DNA of 64,000 nt from Pannonibacter indicus (lineage in GTDB: Bacteria; Pseudomonadota; Alphaproteobacteria; Rhizobiales; Stappiaceae): NCBI RefSeq assembly GCF_001418225.1, contig NZ_LIPT01000013.1, positions 22,242-86,241 on the forward strand, in the 5' to 3' direction. Numbering within the stretch: position 1 is the first letter of the stretch; each line of letters opens with the position of its first letter. Below are positions 29,381 to 38,273 of the stretch, one piece after another. A program made the position numbers and the translations under genes. The notes under the pieces are model-generated. The model worked only from the letters and a program-made list of their open reading frames with translations, was not told the DNA's origin and did not search any database.

Positions 29381-30757
29381 ATGAAGGTCGTCATTTGCGG
29401 GGCAGGGCAGGTCGGTTACGGCATCGCCGAACGTCTGGCTGCGGAACAGAACGATGTGTCGGTGATCGATTCGTCGCCGAAGCTGATTGCTGCCATCGGT
29501 GATCAGCTCGACGTACGCGGTTTCGTCGGCAACGGCGCCCATCCGGATGTGCTGGCGCAGGCCGGTGCCGACGAAGCGGACATGATCATCGCCGTCACGC
29601 TCTATGACGAGGTGAACATGGTCGCCTGCCAGGTGGCCCATTCCCTCTTCAATGTGCCGACCAAGGTCGCGCGCGTGCGCGCCCAGAGTTATCTCCAGGG
29701 CCGCTGGCGCAATCTCTTCGCCCGCGAAAACCTGCCTATCGACGTGATCATCTCGCCCGAGATCGAGGTGGGGGACATGGTGCTGCGCCGCCTGTCGCTC
29801 CCCGGCGCGGTGGAGACCATGCGCTTTGCCGATGATCAGGTCGTGGTCATCGGCGTCAACTGCGAGGAAGACTGCCCGGTTGTCGACACGCCACTGCGCC
29901 AGCTGACCGATCTGTTCCCCGATCTTGGCTCCGTGGTCGTTGGCATCAACCGGGGCGGCAAACTGTTTGCACCCAAAAGCTCCGACAGCATGCTGGTGGG
30001 CGACCTTGCCTATGTGGTGGCCCGCCGCGATCAGGTGCGCCGAACCCTCGGTATCTTCGGTCACGAGGAACCGGAGGCCACCCGTGTCGTCATTGCCGGC
30101 GGCGGCAACATTGGCCTTTACGTGGCCCGCGCCCTTGAGCAGCGCCAGACATCCACCCGTGTGAAGATTATCGAATCGTCCCGCGAGCGCGCTGTCGGCA
30201 TCGCCAATGAGCTGAAACGCACCGTGATTCTTCACGGCAGCGCGCTGGATCAGGGGATCCTGGAAGAAGCGGATGTGGAAACCGCAGATACCATGATCAC
30301 GCTGACCAATGATGACGAGGTGAACATCCTTTCTTGCGTCATGGCCAAGAAGCTCGGCTGCAAGCGCAACCTGTCGCTGCTCAACAATCCGAGCTATCCG
30401 GCCTTTGCCAATGCGCTGGGGATCGATGCCTTCATCAATCCGCGTGCCGTGACGATTTCCCGCATTCTCCAGCATGTGCGCCGGGGCCGCATCCGCGGCG
30501 TCCAGTCGCTGCACAATGGCGCAGCGGAGATCATCGAGGCCGAAGCGCTGGAAACCTCGCCGCTGGTGGGCCGCCCCTTGCGGGAAGTTGACCTGCAGGA
30601 CGGTATCCGCATTGGTGCGGTGTTCCGGAACGGCAAGGTGCTGACGCCGAATGGCGATATGCAGATCCAGGCGCGTGACCGGATCGTCATCTTCGCCATG
30701 GCCAACCGGGTCCGCCAGGTGGAGCAGATGTTCCGCGTCAGCCTTGAATTCTTCTGA
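29381..30757 (+). CDS. trkA: Trk potassium uptake regulatory subunit TrkA
   Basis: 458 aa. Two tandem RCK modules: VVICGAGQVGYGIAERLA at the N-terminus and VVIAGGGNIGLYVARALEQ near residue 236 are the two NAD-binding Rossmann turns, each followed by a TrkA-C domain (for example SPLVGRPLREVDLQDGIRIG near 390). Cytoplasmic gating subunit for the TrkH/TrkG channel, which is not in this window. It follows ntrX by 42 bp containing a small hairpin (AAGCGC/GCGCTT, 29342-29360). The ntrX-trkA linkage is typical of rhizobial genomes. Confidence 0.95.
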   Translation: MKVVICGAGQVGYGIAERLAAEQNDVSVIDSSPKLIAAIGDQLDVRGFVGNGAHPDVLAQAGADEADMIIAVTLYDEVNMVACQVAHSLFNVPTKVARVRAQSYLQGRWRNLFARENLPIDVIISPEIEVGDMVLRRLSLPGAVETMRFADDQVVVIGVNCEEDCPVVDTPLRQLTDLFPDLGSVVVGINRGGKLFAPKSSDSMLVGDLAYVVARRDQVRRTLGIFGHEEPEATRVVIAGGGNIGLYVARALEQRQTSTRVKIIESSRERAVGIANELKRTVILHGSALDQGILEEADVETADTMITLTNDDEVNILSCVMAKKLGCKRNLSLLNNPSYPAFANALGIDAFINPRAVTISRILQHVRRGRIRGVQSLHNGAAEIIEAEALETSPLVGRPLREVDLQDGIRIGAVFRNGKVLTPNGDMQIQARDRIVIFAMANRVRQVEQMFRVSLEFF

Positions 30758-30850
30758 ACCGGCGGTCAGGATGTGCCGGAAGGGTACCCTCCCGTACCCG
30801 CCTCCCGCCGTGCCCGCCCAACGCTCCGGCCTTTGCCGTAAGGAGTTCTC

Positions 30851-31717
30851 ATGAGCCGCATTGCCTATGTGAATGGACAATACCTGCCGCACTCTTCGGC
30901 CGCCGTGCATGTGGAAGACCGAGGCTATCAGTTTGCCGATGGCGTCTATGAGGTCTGCGAGGTCTGGCAGGGCAAGCTGGTCGATGGCCCGCGCCATCTG
31001 GCGCGTCTGGAACGCTCCTGCAGCGAGCTGCGCATCCCCATGCCGATGGAACATAAGCCGCTCACGCTGGTTCTGAAGGAAGTCATCCGCCGCAACAAGG
31101 TGCGCAACGGCATCGTCTACATGCAGGTGACGCGCGGTGTGGCCCGGCGCGATCACTTCTTCCCGCTGACGCCCATCGCGCCGACGCTGGTGATCACGGC
31201 CAAACCGGGGAACCCGGCAGCCTCCGACAAGCAGGCCGAAACCGGTATTGCCGTCGTCAGCCACCCGGAAAACCGCTGGCCGCGTGTGGACATCAAGACC
31301 GTTGGCCTGCTGCCGAACGTGCTGGCCAAGCAATATGCCCGCGAGCAGGGCGCCAAGGAAGTCTGGTATGTGGATCAGGACGGCTTTGTCACCGAAGGCG
31401 GTTCGACCAATGCCTGGATCGTGACTAAGGACGGCGTTCTGGTGACGCGCCCGGCCGAGAGCGGCATTCTGCGCGGCATCACCCGCAGCGTGGTTCTGGA
31501 TCTGGTTGAGCGCGAGGGCCTGCGCTTTGAGGAGCGCCCGTTCTCGCTGGAAGAGGCCAAGACCGCGCGCGAGGCTTTCGTTACGGCCGCCTCCACCATC
31601 TGCATGCCGGTGGTCAGTCTCGATGGGGCCTCTATCGGCAACGGCCATCCGGGGACTGTTGCAACGGAGCTGCGCAAGCAGTTCCATACAGCAACCCATC
31701 TTGATGAAATATATTGA
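30851..31717 (+). CDS. dat: D-amino-acid aminotransferase (class IV PLP)
   Basis: 288 aa, ATG preceded by GTAAGGAG. Fold-type IV aminotransferase: VEDRGYQFADGVYEV near the N-terminus, catalytic lysine in DIKTVGLLPNVLAK (about 148), and EGGSTNAWIV (about 182) for PLP binding. D-amino-acid transaminases make D-Glu/D-Ala from 2-oxo acids. Its place between trkA and hfq is conserved in Hyphomicrobiales. A branched-chain or 4-amino-4-deoxychorismate lyase role is less likely given the RGYQFADGVYEV pattern. Confidence 0.9.
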   Translation: MSRIAYVNGQYLPHSSAAVHVEDRGYQFADGVYEVCEVWQGKLVDGPRHLARLERSCSELRIPMPMEHKPLTLVLKEVIRRNKVRNGIVYMQVTRGVARRDHFFPLTPIAPTLVITAKPGNPAASDKQAETGIAVVSHPENRWPRVDIKTVGLLPNVLAKQYAREQGAKEVWYVDQDGFVTEGGSTNAWIVTKDGVLVTRPAESGILRGITRSVVLDLVEREGLRFEERPFSLEEAKTAREAFVTAASTICMPVVSLDGASIGNGHPGTVATELRKQFHTATHLDEIY

Positions 31718-31892
31718 TGATATGAAATAGTGCTGGGGTAACGGACGGGATTTGTTGTAAACTAGATAACCGGCGTCCGGTTCATCCGGGAGAGGCACTT
31801 ACGTTTGTGTTTTTTGCCTCGCTTGCCGGTCGCACAACAAGAACATGTCAGATGCCCCGGCCGCGGACGACAGCAACAGGATAAGAAGACTC

Positions 31893-32150
31893 ATGGCTGA
31901 GCGTGCACAGAATCTGCAGGACACCTTCCTCAATTACCTTCGCAAGCAGAAAGTTCCGCTGACGATTTTCCTCATCAACGGCGTGAAGCTGCAGGGCGTG
32001 GTGACGTGGTTTGATAATTTCTGTGTTCTGCTGCGCCGGGATGGTCATTCCCAGCTTGTCTACAAGCATGCCATTTCGACCATCATGCCGAACGCCCCCG
32101 TGCAGCTGTTCGAAGGCGGTGAAGAAGGCGCCGAAAAAGCAGGCGCCTGA
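31893..32150 (+). CDS. hfq: RNA chaperone Hfq
   Basis: 85 aa from the ATG at 31893 (AGGATAAGAAGACTC upstream); an in-frame ATG 48 bp earlier would add a charged stretch absent from the family. Sm1 ([37 protein letters not shown]) and Sm2 ([11 protein letters not shown]) are complete, with a short acidic tail. Hexameric Hfq pairs small RNAs with mRNAs. The TGA is followed at once by the hflX TTG start, so the two are coupled. The 175-bp upstream gap holds AT-rich promoter-like DNA. Confidence 0.97.
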   Translation: MAERAQNLQDTFLNYLRKQKVPLTIFLINGVKLQGVVTWFDNFCVLLRRDGHSQLVYKHAISTIMPNAPVQLFEGGEEGAEKAGA

Positions 32151-33608
32151 TTGGCTCGCAAGAACAGACAGGCCGGAGAGGGCAGCTCCGGCAACGAATT
32201 TGAAGATCAGGACTGGCTGGACGGGGAAGACAGCCGGGGCAGGGACGGTGGCTATGGTGAGCCCGCCGCCCACGGCGGTGAACTTGTCTTCAAGGGACCG
32301 TCTTCCCGGGCGCTGGTGATCGAGCCGGTTCTGCCGGAGCGGCTTCCCAAGGGCTTTGAAGGCACGCCGCCGCCCACGCGTACGCCCGAGGCGCGGCTGG
32401 AAGAGGCCGTCGGCCTGTGTGCCGCCATCGAGCTTGAGATCGTTTCCGCCTCCATCGCGCGCATTCACACGCCACGCCCGGCAACCCTGCTGGGTCCAGG
32501 CAAGGTGGAGGAGATCGCGCGTGCGGCGGAAGAGGGCGATGTGGACGTGGTCGTGATCGACCATGCACTGACGCCGATCCAGCAGCGAAATCTCGAAAAG
32601 GCGATGAAGACCAAGGTGATCGACCGCACCGGTCTGATCCTGGAGATCTTCGGCGCCCGCGCCCGCACCAAGGAAGGCCGCCTGCAGGTGGACCTTGCCC
32701 ATCTGACCTGGCAGAAGAGCCGCCTTGTCCGCTCCTGGACCCACCTTGAGCGCCAGCGCGGCGGTGCCGGCTTCATGGGTGGCCCAGGCGAAACCCAGAT
32801 CGAGGCGGACAGGCGCCAGATCCAGGACAAGATCATGCGGCTGGAGCGGGAGCTGGAGCAGGTGCGCCGCACCCGTGACCTGCACCGCAAGAAGCGCAAG
32901 AAAATCCCGCAGCCGGTCATCGCGCTGGTCGGCTACACCAACGCCGGAAAGTCGACGCTGTTCAACCGGCTGACGCAATCGGATGTGTTCGCCAAGGACC
33001 TGCTGTTCGCCACGCTGGACCCGACGCTGCGCCGCATCCGCCTGCCGCATGGGCGTGAGGTGATCCTGTCCGACACGGTGGGCTTCATCTCCGAACTGCC
33101 GACCCATCTGGTCGCCGCCTTCCGTGCCACGCTGGAAGAGGTGCTGGAGGCCGATCTCATCCTGCATGTGCGCGACATCTCGCACGAGGACAGCGACGCC
33201 CAGTCGGTGGATGTGGGCCGCACGCTGGCCGGCCTTGGCGTCAATCCGCAGACCGGTGCACCGGTGGTGGAAGTGTGGAACAAGATCGACAACCTCGATC
33301 CCGAGCGCCGCGCCAAGCTGCTGGAAGCCAACGGTCCGGAAGGCGCCATAGCACTCTCGGCCTTGACGGGTGATGGCATCCCGGCGCTGCTGTCCCGTAT
33401 CGAGGCCTTCATGGCCGTGGGCGACGACCGCTTCGAGCTGGCGCTCCCGGTAACGGAGGGCGAACTGCTGGCGGGCCTCTACCAGATGGGGGAGGTGCTG
33501 GAGCGGGTGGACGGCGAAGAGGTCATCGAGCTGACGGTGCGCATCTCCGACAAGCAAAAGGGCCCCTTCCGCAGCCGTTACGGCGCCTATATCTCCGGGG
33601 CGGATTGA
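32151..33608 (+). CDS. hflX: Ribosome-associated GTPase HflX
   Basis: 485 aa starting at a TTG directly abutting the hfq stop. The N-terminal HflX domain has ATLLGPGKVEEIA and DHALTPIQQRNLEKAMKTKV. A Gly-rich linker GGAGFMGGPGETQIE precedes the G domain with G1 GYTNAGKST (near 261), G3 DTVGFISELP, and G4 NKID. HflX splits stalled ribosomes under stress. A Gly/Glu-rich N-terminal extension of about 50 residues is lineage-typical. The TTG start is inferred from the junction with hfq. Confidence 0.95.
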   Translation: MARKNRQAGEGSSGNEFEDQDWLDGEDSRGRDGGYGEPAAHGGELVFKGPSSRALVIEPVLPERLPKGFEGTPPPTRTPEARLEEAVGLCAAIELEIVSASIARIHTPRPATLLGPGKVEEIARAAEEGDVDVVVIDHALTPIQQRNLEKAMKTKVIDRTGLILEIFGARARTKEGRLQVDLAHLTWQKSRLVRSWTHLERQRGGAGFMGGPGETQIEADRRQIQDKIMRLERELEQVRRTRDLHRKKRKKIPQPVIALVGYTNAGKSTLFNRLTQSDVFAKDLLFATLDPTLRRIRLPHGREVILSDTVGFISELPTHLVAAFRATLEEVLEADLILHVRDISHEDSDAQSVDVGRTLAGLGVNPQTGAPVVEVWNKIDNLDPERRAKLLEANGPEGAIALSALTGDGIPALLSRIEAFMAVGDDRFELALPVTEGELLAGLYQMGEVLERVDGEEVIELTVRISDKQKGPFRSRYGAYISGAD

Positions 33609-33676
33609 GGCTGACGGCAGCCTTTACACAGGATCTCTGGCCGTGAACGCTCGCAGGCAGCGGCTCCATGACAGGC

Positions 33677-33830
33677 CCCGGCACAAGGCCGGGGCAGCGC
33701 GGAGAAGGCTATTCCGGCAGATTTCCAACACGACATCACAACGTCAGGGGGGTACCTCTGCAACCCCGGCATTGCGCCGTCCCGGCCTTGTGCCGGGACC
33801 TGTTAGGAGGGCTGGCCGGTAGACCGGCCG
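33677..33830. repeat. Inverted-repeat element between hflX and mazG
   Basis: A 17-base sequence CCCGGCACAAGGCCGGG at 33677-33693 returns as its exact complement at 33781-33797, 87 bp apart. Each copy is also palindromic at its ends. A further hairpin, GGCCGGT-AG-ACCGGCC, lies at 33814-33829. It fills the 273-bp gap between the convergent hflX and mazG and holds no gene. It is a second repeat family, unlike the one at 20.4 kb, and may also act as a bidirectional transcription stop. Confidence 0.65.
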
Positions 33831-33881
33831 GGAGCGGTGCAGGAAGATCCCGGCTACCGCAGATCTATTTTATTAGCCGGC

Positions 33882-34721
33882 TTATTTTCCCTTCGCCGCC
33901 TGCCAGATTTCTTCCATTTCATCCAGAGTGAGCGCTTCCAGTTTGGTGCCGCGCCGGGCGGCTTCCGCTTCGATGGCGGCGAAGCGGCGGCGGAACTTGG
34001 CGTTGGTCCGCTTCAGGGCTGCCTCCGGCTCCACTTCGAGATGACGGGCAAGATTGGCAACGGCGAAGAGCACGTCGCCCAACTCGTCCTTCACCGCATC
34101 GGGAACGGAACCGGTGACCGCCGGCGGCGTGTGGTCCGTGAGTTCCGCTTCCAGTTCATCCAGTTCCTCGCGGATCTTGGCAAAGACCGGAGCGAGCGTC
34201 TCCCAGTCAAACCCGACCTTCGCGGCCCGCCGCTGGATCTTTTCCGCTTCCATCAGGGCAGGGAAGGCGGACGGCACGGCGTCGAGATAGCCAGGCTCGG
34301 TGTCCGGCAGGCCCATGGCCGCCCGGCGGGCCTTGCGCTCGGCCTTTTCCTCCGCCTTGATCTTGTCCCACATGCCCTTTGCCATACCGGAGGAGCGGGC
34401 TTCCTCGCCGCCGAACACATGCGGGTGGCGCCGGATCATCTTCCTCGTGATCGCTTCGACCACATCGGGGAAGCTGAAGGCGCCCTCTTCCTCGGCCATA
34501 CGGGCGTGATAGACCACCTGCAGCAGGAGATCGCCCAGTTCCTCGCGCAGATCATCCAGATCGTTGCGGCTGATGGCTTCTGCCACCTCATAGGCTTCTT
34601 CCACCGTGTAAGGCGCAATCGTGCCGAAGTCCTGCTCCAGATCCCAGGGGCAACCGGTGATTGGCGTGCGCAGCGCCGCCATGATGTCGATAAGAACGGA
34701 GATATCGCGGCCAGGTTTCAT
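33882..34721 (-). CDS. mazG: Nucleoside triphosphate pyrophosphohydrolase MazG
   Basis: 279 aa. N-terminal MazG fold: CPWDLEQDFGTIAPYTVEEAYEV in two adjacent blocks, DLREELGDLLLQVVYHA with the EExxE-type metal ligands, and KMIRRHPHVFG. A second, weaker copy (DELGDVLFAVANLARHL) lies near residue 215, giving the two-domain MazG arrangement. It hydrolyses NTPs and dNTPs, cleaning aberrant nucleotides and lowering ppGpp in E. coli. Convergent with hflX, as often in this order. Confidence 0.95.
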   Translation of the reverse strand: MKPGRDISVLIDIMAALRTPITGCPWDLEQDFGTIAPYTVEEAYEVAEAISRNDLDDLREELGDLLLQVVYHARMAEEEGAFSFPDVVEAITRKMIRRHPHVFGGEEARSSGMAKGMWDKIKAEEKAERKARRAAMGLPDTEPGYLDAVPSAFPALMEAEKIQRRAAKVGFDWETLAPVFAKIREELDELEAELTDHTPPAVTGSVPDAVKDELGDVLFAVANLARHLEVEPEAALKRTNAKFRRRFAAIEAEAARRGTKLEALTLDEMEEIWQAAKGK

Positions 34722-34770
34722 GGGAGAATCCGGTAGGGAGGTGTCTTGGGAACAGGACCTTACCGGCTCG

Positions 34771-34798
34771 CAGGCCCCGCGTGAAGCCGCGGGGCCTG
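34771..34798. terminator. Strong hairpin between the ABC operon and mazG
   Basis: CAGGCCCCGCG (34771-34781), loop TGAAGC, CGCGGGGCCTG (34788-34798): 11 perfect pairs. On the plus strand a TTTCAT tail follows. On the minus strand, where both neighbours are encoded, there is no T-run. It lies just past the end of the ABC permease gene and probably limits readthrough into mazG. Confidence 0.6.
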
Positions 34799-34805
34799 TT
34801 TCATG

Positions 34806-35948
34806 TCACCCCCGCTGAGAGGGATGCCAGAAGGTGGCCCAGCGTTCCACCGCCGAAACAGCGGCGTAGAACAGGGAGCCGGCCAGCGCCGCCACGGCGA
34901 TTTCCGCCCAGACCATGTCGAGGTTCATGCGCCCCACTTCCGTCGAGATGCGGAAGCCCATGCCGACGATGGGGGTGCCGAAGAACTCCGCCACGATGGC
35001 CCCGATAAGGGCGAGGGTGGAGTTGATCTTCAGCGCGTTGAAGATGAAGGGCAGCGCCATGGGCAGGCGCAGCTTCACCAGCGTCTGGCCGTGGCTGGCC
35101 GCGTAGGTGCGCATCAGGTCCTTCTGCATGGCATCGGCCGCGGCAAGGCCCGCCACCGTGTTCACCAGCATGGGGAAGAAGGTCATGATGATGACAACGG
35201 CTGCCTTCGACGGCCAGTCAAAGCCAAACCACATGACCATGATGGGTGCGACGCCGATGATCGGCAGGGCCGAGACTAGATTGCCGATGGGCAAAAGGCC
35301 GCGCTTCAGGAAGGGCACCCGGTCGGCGATGAGGGCCACCAGAAAGCCCGAGCCGCAGCCCGCCACATAGCCGAAGACGACCGCCTTCAAAAAGGTCTGC
35401 TGGAAATCGGCCCAGAGGATGGGCAGGGACCCGGCAATGCGCAACCCGATGGCGGAGGGGGAAGGCAGCAGCACCTGCGGCACGCCGGCGCCAATGGTGA
35501 TCAGCTCCCACAGGGCCAGCAGCGTCAGGCCGAAGACGAGCGGAATGGCCAGATTGACAACGCGTGCTGCCGTCTTGCCAAGCCCCCGCCAGGCGGAGAG
35601 GCGGCTTGCCAGAAGCCAGGCGGACAGCCAGATGGCCGCCACCAGCGCCCAGAAACCGGGAGCGGCCTGCCCGCGGTGATGATGCGCAACGCCGATCAGC
35701 AGCAGGGCGGAAATGGCGGTGACGATGCCGATGGCCACATCGCCGATGCGGTTCTGCTGGAAGCCGAGCATGATGCGCACGCCCATTATGGCCATGAGGC
35801 TGACTGCGATGGCAACCCGCGGCATTTCGACCACGCCGAGATCCGGCGTGAAGATGAGGCTGGTGAGGCCAATGACGGTGAGAAGCAGGCTGGCACCGGC
35901 AAGGAGCGCCGTGCCGCTGAAGGAGGTGCTGTGCCGGGACTGGATCAT
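34806..35948 (-). CDS. ABC transporter permease with extra N-terminal membrane domain
   Basis: 380 aa. The C-terminal 250 residues are a NitT/TauT (SsuC-like) permease with LPSPSAIGLRI, a VALIADRVPFLKRGLLPIGNLVSALPI region and the cytoplasmic EAA-like loop DLMRTYAASHGQTLVKLRLPM in two segments. The first 130 residues add about four membrane spans that ordinary 250-300 aa relatives lack. Its start overlaps the second permease's stop by 4 bp. With the other permease and ATPase it forms an importer next to pyrimidine catabolism genes; the substrate (pyrimidine, hydantoin or N-carbamoyl compound) is inferred from context. Confidence 0.85.
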   Translation of the reverse strand: MIQSRHSTSFSGTALLAGASLLLTVIGLTSLIFTPDLGVVEMPRVAIAVSLMAIMGVRIMLGFQQNRIGDVAIGIVTAISALLLIGVAHHHRGQAAPGFWALVAAIWLSAWLLASRLSAWRGLGKTAARVVNLAIPLVFGLTLLALWELITIGAGVPQVLLPSPSAIGLRIAGSLPILWADFQQTFLKAVVFGYVAGCGSGFLVALIADRVPFLKRGLLPIGNLVSALPIIGVAPIMVMWFGFDWPSKAAVVIIMTFFPMLVNTVAGLAAADAMQKDLMRTYAASHGQTLVKLRLPMALPFIFNALKINSTLALIGAIVAEFFGTPIVGMGFRISTEVGRMNLDMVWAEIAVAALAGSLFYAAVSAVERWATFWHPSQRG

Positions 35949-36853
35949 CGGCTCATCCCCATGCGGCGGAGGGTGATTTTTTCGGCAAGGCCGATGAGGG
36001 AAACCAGAAGCCCGGCGAGAACGGCAGCCATGATCAGGGCCGACCAGATCTGCACAGTCTGCCCGTAGTAAGATCCGGCCAGCAGCCGCGCCCCGAGGCC
36101 TGCGACAGCCCCGGTCGGCAGCTCGCCAACAATGGCGCCCACGAGACTTGCAGCAATCCCGACCTTCATCGAGGTGAAGAGATAGGGCACCGCATAGGGC
36201 AGGCGCAGCTTCCAGAAGGTCTCAAGCTTCGTCGCAGAATAGGTGTGCATCAGGTCCATGTGGATGATTTCAGGCGAGCGCAGCCCCTTCACCATGCCGA
36301 CTGTCACCGGAAAGAAGGACAGGTAGGTGGAAATGAGCGCTTTTGGCAGAAGGCCCGAAATGCCAACCGAGTTCAGAACCACGATGATCATCGGCGCAAT
36401 CGCCAGGATCGGAATGGTCTGGGACGTGATCACCCAGGGCATGAGCGATTTGTCCAGAACGCGGCTGTGCACGATCCCGACGGCCAGAAGAATGCCGAGC
36501 AGCGTTCCCATGGCAAAGCCGGTCAGCGTCGAGGAGAGGGTGATGCCGGTGTGGTAGAACAGGCTGCGGTTGGAGGTGATGCGCCTGTTGACCGTCGTAT
36601 CCCAGATTTCCACCGCCACCTGCTGCGGAGAGGGCATGACGGGCCGCTCCTGCATCATGGTATCGGCGACAAGCTGTGTGAAAGGCACATCCGTCTGGCC
36701 AGCGCGGGCATAGATGTCACGCTGGAATGGCGCATTGAGGGCGACCGTTGCCACATACCAGAGGCCGAGGATCGCCAGCAGGAGCGTGAGGACGGGCAGG
36801 GTGGAGCCCGAAAGAAGCCGTGCGGTTTTGCCCTTGTCAGTCATCATAGGCAT
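35945..36853 (-). CDS. ABC transporter permease (NitT/TauT family)
   Basis: 302 aa with about six membrane spans. SSTLTGFAMGTLLGILLAVG, SLMPWVITSQTIPILAIAPM, the coupling loop HTYSATKLETFWKLRLPYAVP and LVGAIVGELPTG are characteristic of the SsuC/ThiX-like permease family. Partner of the 380-aa permease: stop and start overlap by 4 bp, so two different permeases form a heterodimer. It begins inside the last codons of the ATPase gene (17-bp overlap). No substrate-binding protein gene lies in the cluster. Confidence 0.88.
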   Translation of the reverse strand: MPMMTDKGKTARLLSGSTLPVLTLLLAILGLWYVATVALNAPFQRDIYARAGQTDVPFTQLVADTMMQERPVMPSPQQVAVEIWDTTVNRRITSNRSLFYHTGITLSSTLTGFAMGTLLGILLAVGIVHSRVLDKSLMPWVITSQTIPILAIAPMIIVVLNSVGISGLLPKALISTYLSFFPVTVGMVKGLRSPEIIHMDLMHTYSATKLETFWKLRLPYAVPYLFTSMKVGIAASLVGAIVGELPTGAVAGLGARLLAGSYYGQTVQIWSALIMAAVLAGLLVSLIGLAEKITLRRMGMSR

Positions 36854-37655
36854 GCCCCGCCTTCAGCCCTTCGCGCACGCGATGGGCGATCTTCAGGAAT
36901 TCCGGGCTCTCGCGCATGTCCAGCGTCCGCTCGCGCGGCAGGTCGCTTTCGATGATGTCATAGATCCGGCCCGGGCGCGGGCACAGGACGACGATCTTGG
37001 TGGAGAGATAGACCGCCTCCGGGATGGAGTGGGTGACGAAGACGACTGTCTTGTTCGTCTTGGCCCAGAGCTGGTGCAGCTGGTCATTGAGGTGATCGCG
37101 CACGATTTCGTCCAGCGCGCCGAAGGGCTCGTCCATCAGCAGAAGATCGGGCTGAACGGCGAGGGCGCGGGCAATGGAAGCGCGCTGCTGCATGCCGCCG
37201 GAGAGCTGCCAGGGGTATTTGCGGGCAAAGCCGCCGAGTTCCACCAGTTCCAGCACCTGCGCAATGCGCTTTTGCTGCTCCGCCCTGGCAAGGCCCATGA
37301 TCTCCAGCGGCAGGGCGATGTTCTTTTCGATGGTGCGCCAGGGATAGAGCGCGGCGGCCTGAAATACATAGCCGTAGGAGCGGTCGAGGCGGGCATTTTC
37401 CGGGGTGGTGCCGTTGACGCTGATCTCTCCGGAAGTCTTCTGCTCCAGATCGGCGATGACGCGCAGCAACGTGGTCTTGCCGCAGCCCGAAGGGCCGATG
37501 AAGGAGACGAAGTCGCCCTTGGCAATGTCCAGATTGATGTTCGACAGGGCATGGACAGGCCCGTCATTCGTCTCAAAAGTCAGGCACAGATCCTTCGCCG
37601 AAATCACCGGCTGGGAGGCGGCTGGCCGCTCAACTGCTCCACTCGTCACGTTCAT
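36837..37655 (-). CDS. ABC transporter ATPase (NitT/TauT family)
   Basis: 272 aa. Walker A GPSGCGKTT (about 58-66), Q-loop GYVFQAAALYPWRTI, signature LSGGMQQRASIARAL, Walker B LLLMDEPFGALDE, and H-loop FVTHSIPEAVYLS. It energises the two permeases encoded downstream. First gene of the three-gene importer unit. It is separated from the dihydropyrimidinase by a DUF559 gene, so the transporter may have lost or gained a link with the catabolic promoter. Confidence 0.92.
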   Translation of the reverse strand: MNVTSGAVERPAASQPVISAKDLCLTFETNDGPVHALSNINLDIAKGDFVSFIGPSGCGKTTLLRVIADLEQKTSGEISVNGTTPENARLDRSYGYVFQAAALYPWRTIEKNIALPLEIMGLARAEQQKRIAQVLELVELGGFARKYPWQLSGGMQQRASIARALAVQPDLLLMDEPFGALDEIVRDHLNDQLHQLWAKTNKTVVFVTHSIPEAVYLSTKIVVLCPRPGRIYDIIESDLPRERTLDMRESPEFLKIAHRVREGLKAGHAYDD

Positions 37656-37762
37656 CGTTCCCCGCTGTTGCAGCCTCTCCGCCGCCGGATTTTCCCCGTG
37701 TCATGCAGAGTGCTTTTTTGCCTGTCTGTAGAATACCAGTGCGTTCGTGCGGACATGCGCCG

Positions 37763-38140
37763 TTAAACGGCTGTACGGCTTTCATTCAATGCCATGAGTA
37801 TCTTCTCAAGGCAGCCTTCGACCGATGAGGCCAGCTCTCCCGTCGGCAGCCGCAAGACTCTGTATCCGGCTTCTGCAAACCACTCGTCCCTGATCTGGTC
37901 CCTAAAACTCCTATCTGCGTACAGATGGTGCTCGCCATCCAGCTCAATGATCAGTTTTGCACCATGACACGCGAAATCCGCAATGTAAGGGCCGATCGGT
38001 ACCTGCTTGCGCAGGTGATACCCGTATGGTGACCGGAAGCTGCGAAGCTCCACCCAGAGACGCTTTTCTCCAGCCGTCATGTCCCGCCGCAGACGCCGGG
38101 CGCGAGAAATAGCAGACTTGCCAACCACCGTTGAGGACAT
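37763..38140 (-). CDS. DUF559 domain protein (PD-(D/E)XK nuclease-like)
   Basis: 125 aa. RRDMTAGEKRLWVELRS, YGYHLRKQVPIGPYIADFAC and KLIIELDGEHH are the DUF559 signature, related to Vsr and other restriction-like endonuclease folds; the D in YIADF and the ExDG pair are the likely catalytic residues. No activity has been assigned to the family that I know of. It sits alone between the importer ATPase and dihydropyrimidinase, breaking the catabolic operon, 71 bp from a C-rich palindrome at 38211. The Arg-rich N-terminus fits DNA binding. Confidence 0.85.
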   Translation of the reverse strand: MSSTVVGKSAISRARRLRRDMTAGEKRLWVELRSFRSPYGYHLRKQVPIGPYIADFACHGAKLIIELDGEHHLYADRSFRDQIRDEWFAEAGYRVLRLPTGELASSVEGCLEKILMALNESRTAV

Positions 38141-38210
38141 CTCCCAGCCCTCTCATCTCCTCGGACCCTTCACATCATTCACGGACAGATCAGGACAAGG
38201 CGTTTCCGAT

Positions 38211-38233
38211 CCCCTCCCCTCAAGGGGGAGGGG
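38211..38233. repeat. C-rich palindrome beside the DUF559 gene
   Basis: CCCCTCCCC (38211-38219), loop TCAAG, GGGGAGGGG (38225-38233): nine perfect pairs of pure purine against pure pyrimidine. No second copy on the other side of the DUF559 gene. It may be the 3' hairpin of the dihydropyrimidinase transcript or a mobile palindrome. Only one copy is present in this window. Confidence 0.6.
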
Positions 38234-38273
38234 ACTGAGAGGCTTCAGCCAAGGGAACGAATCTCTTCTCCTC

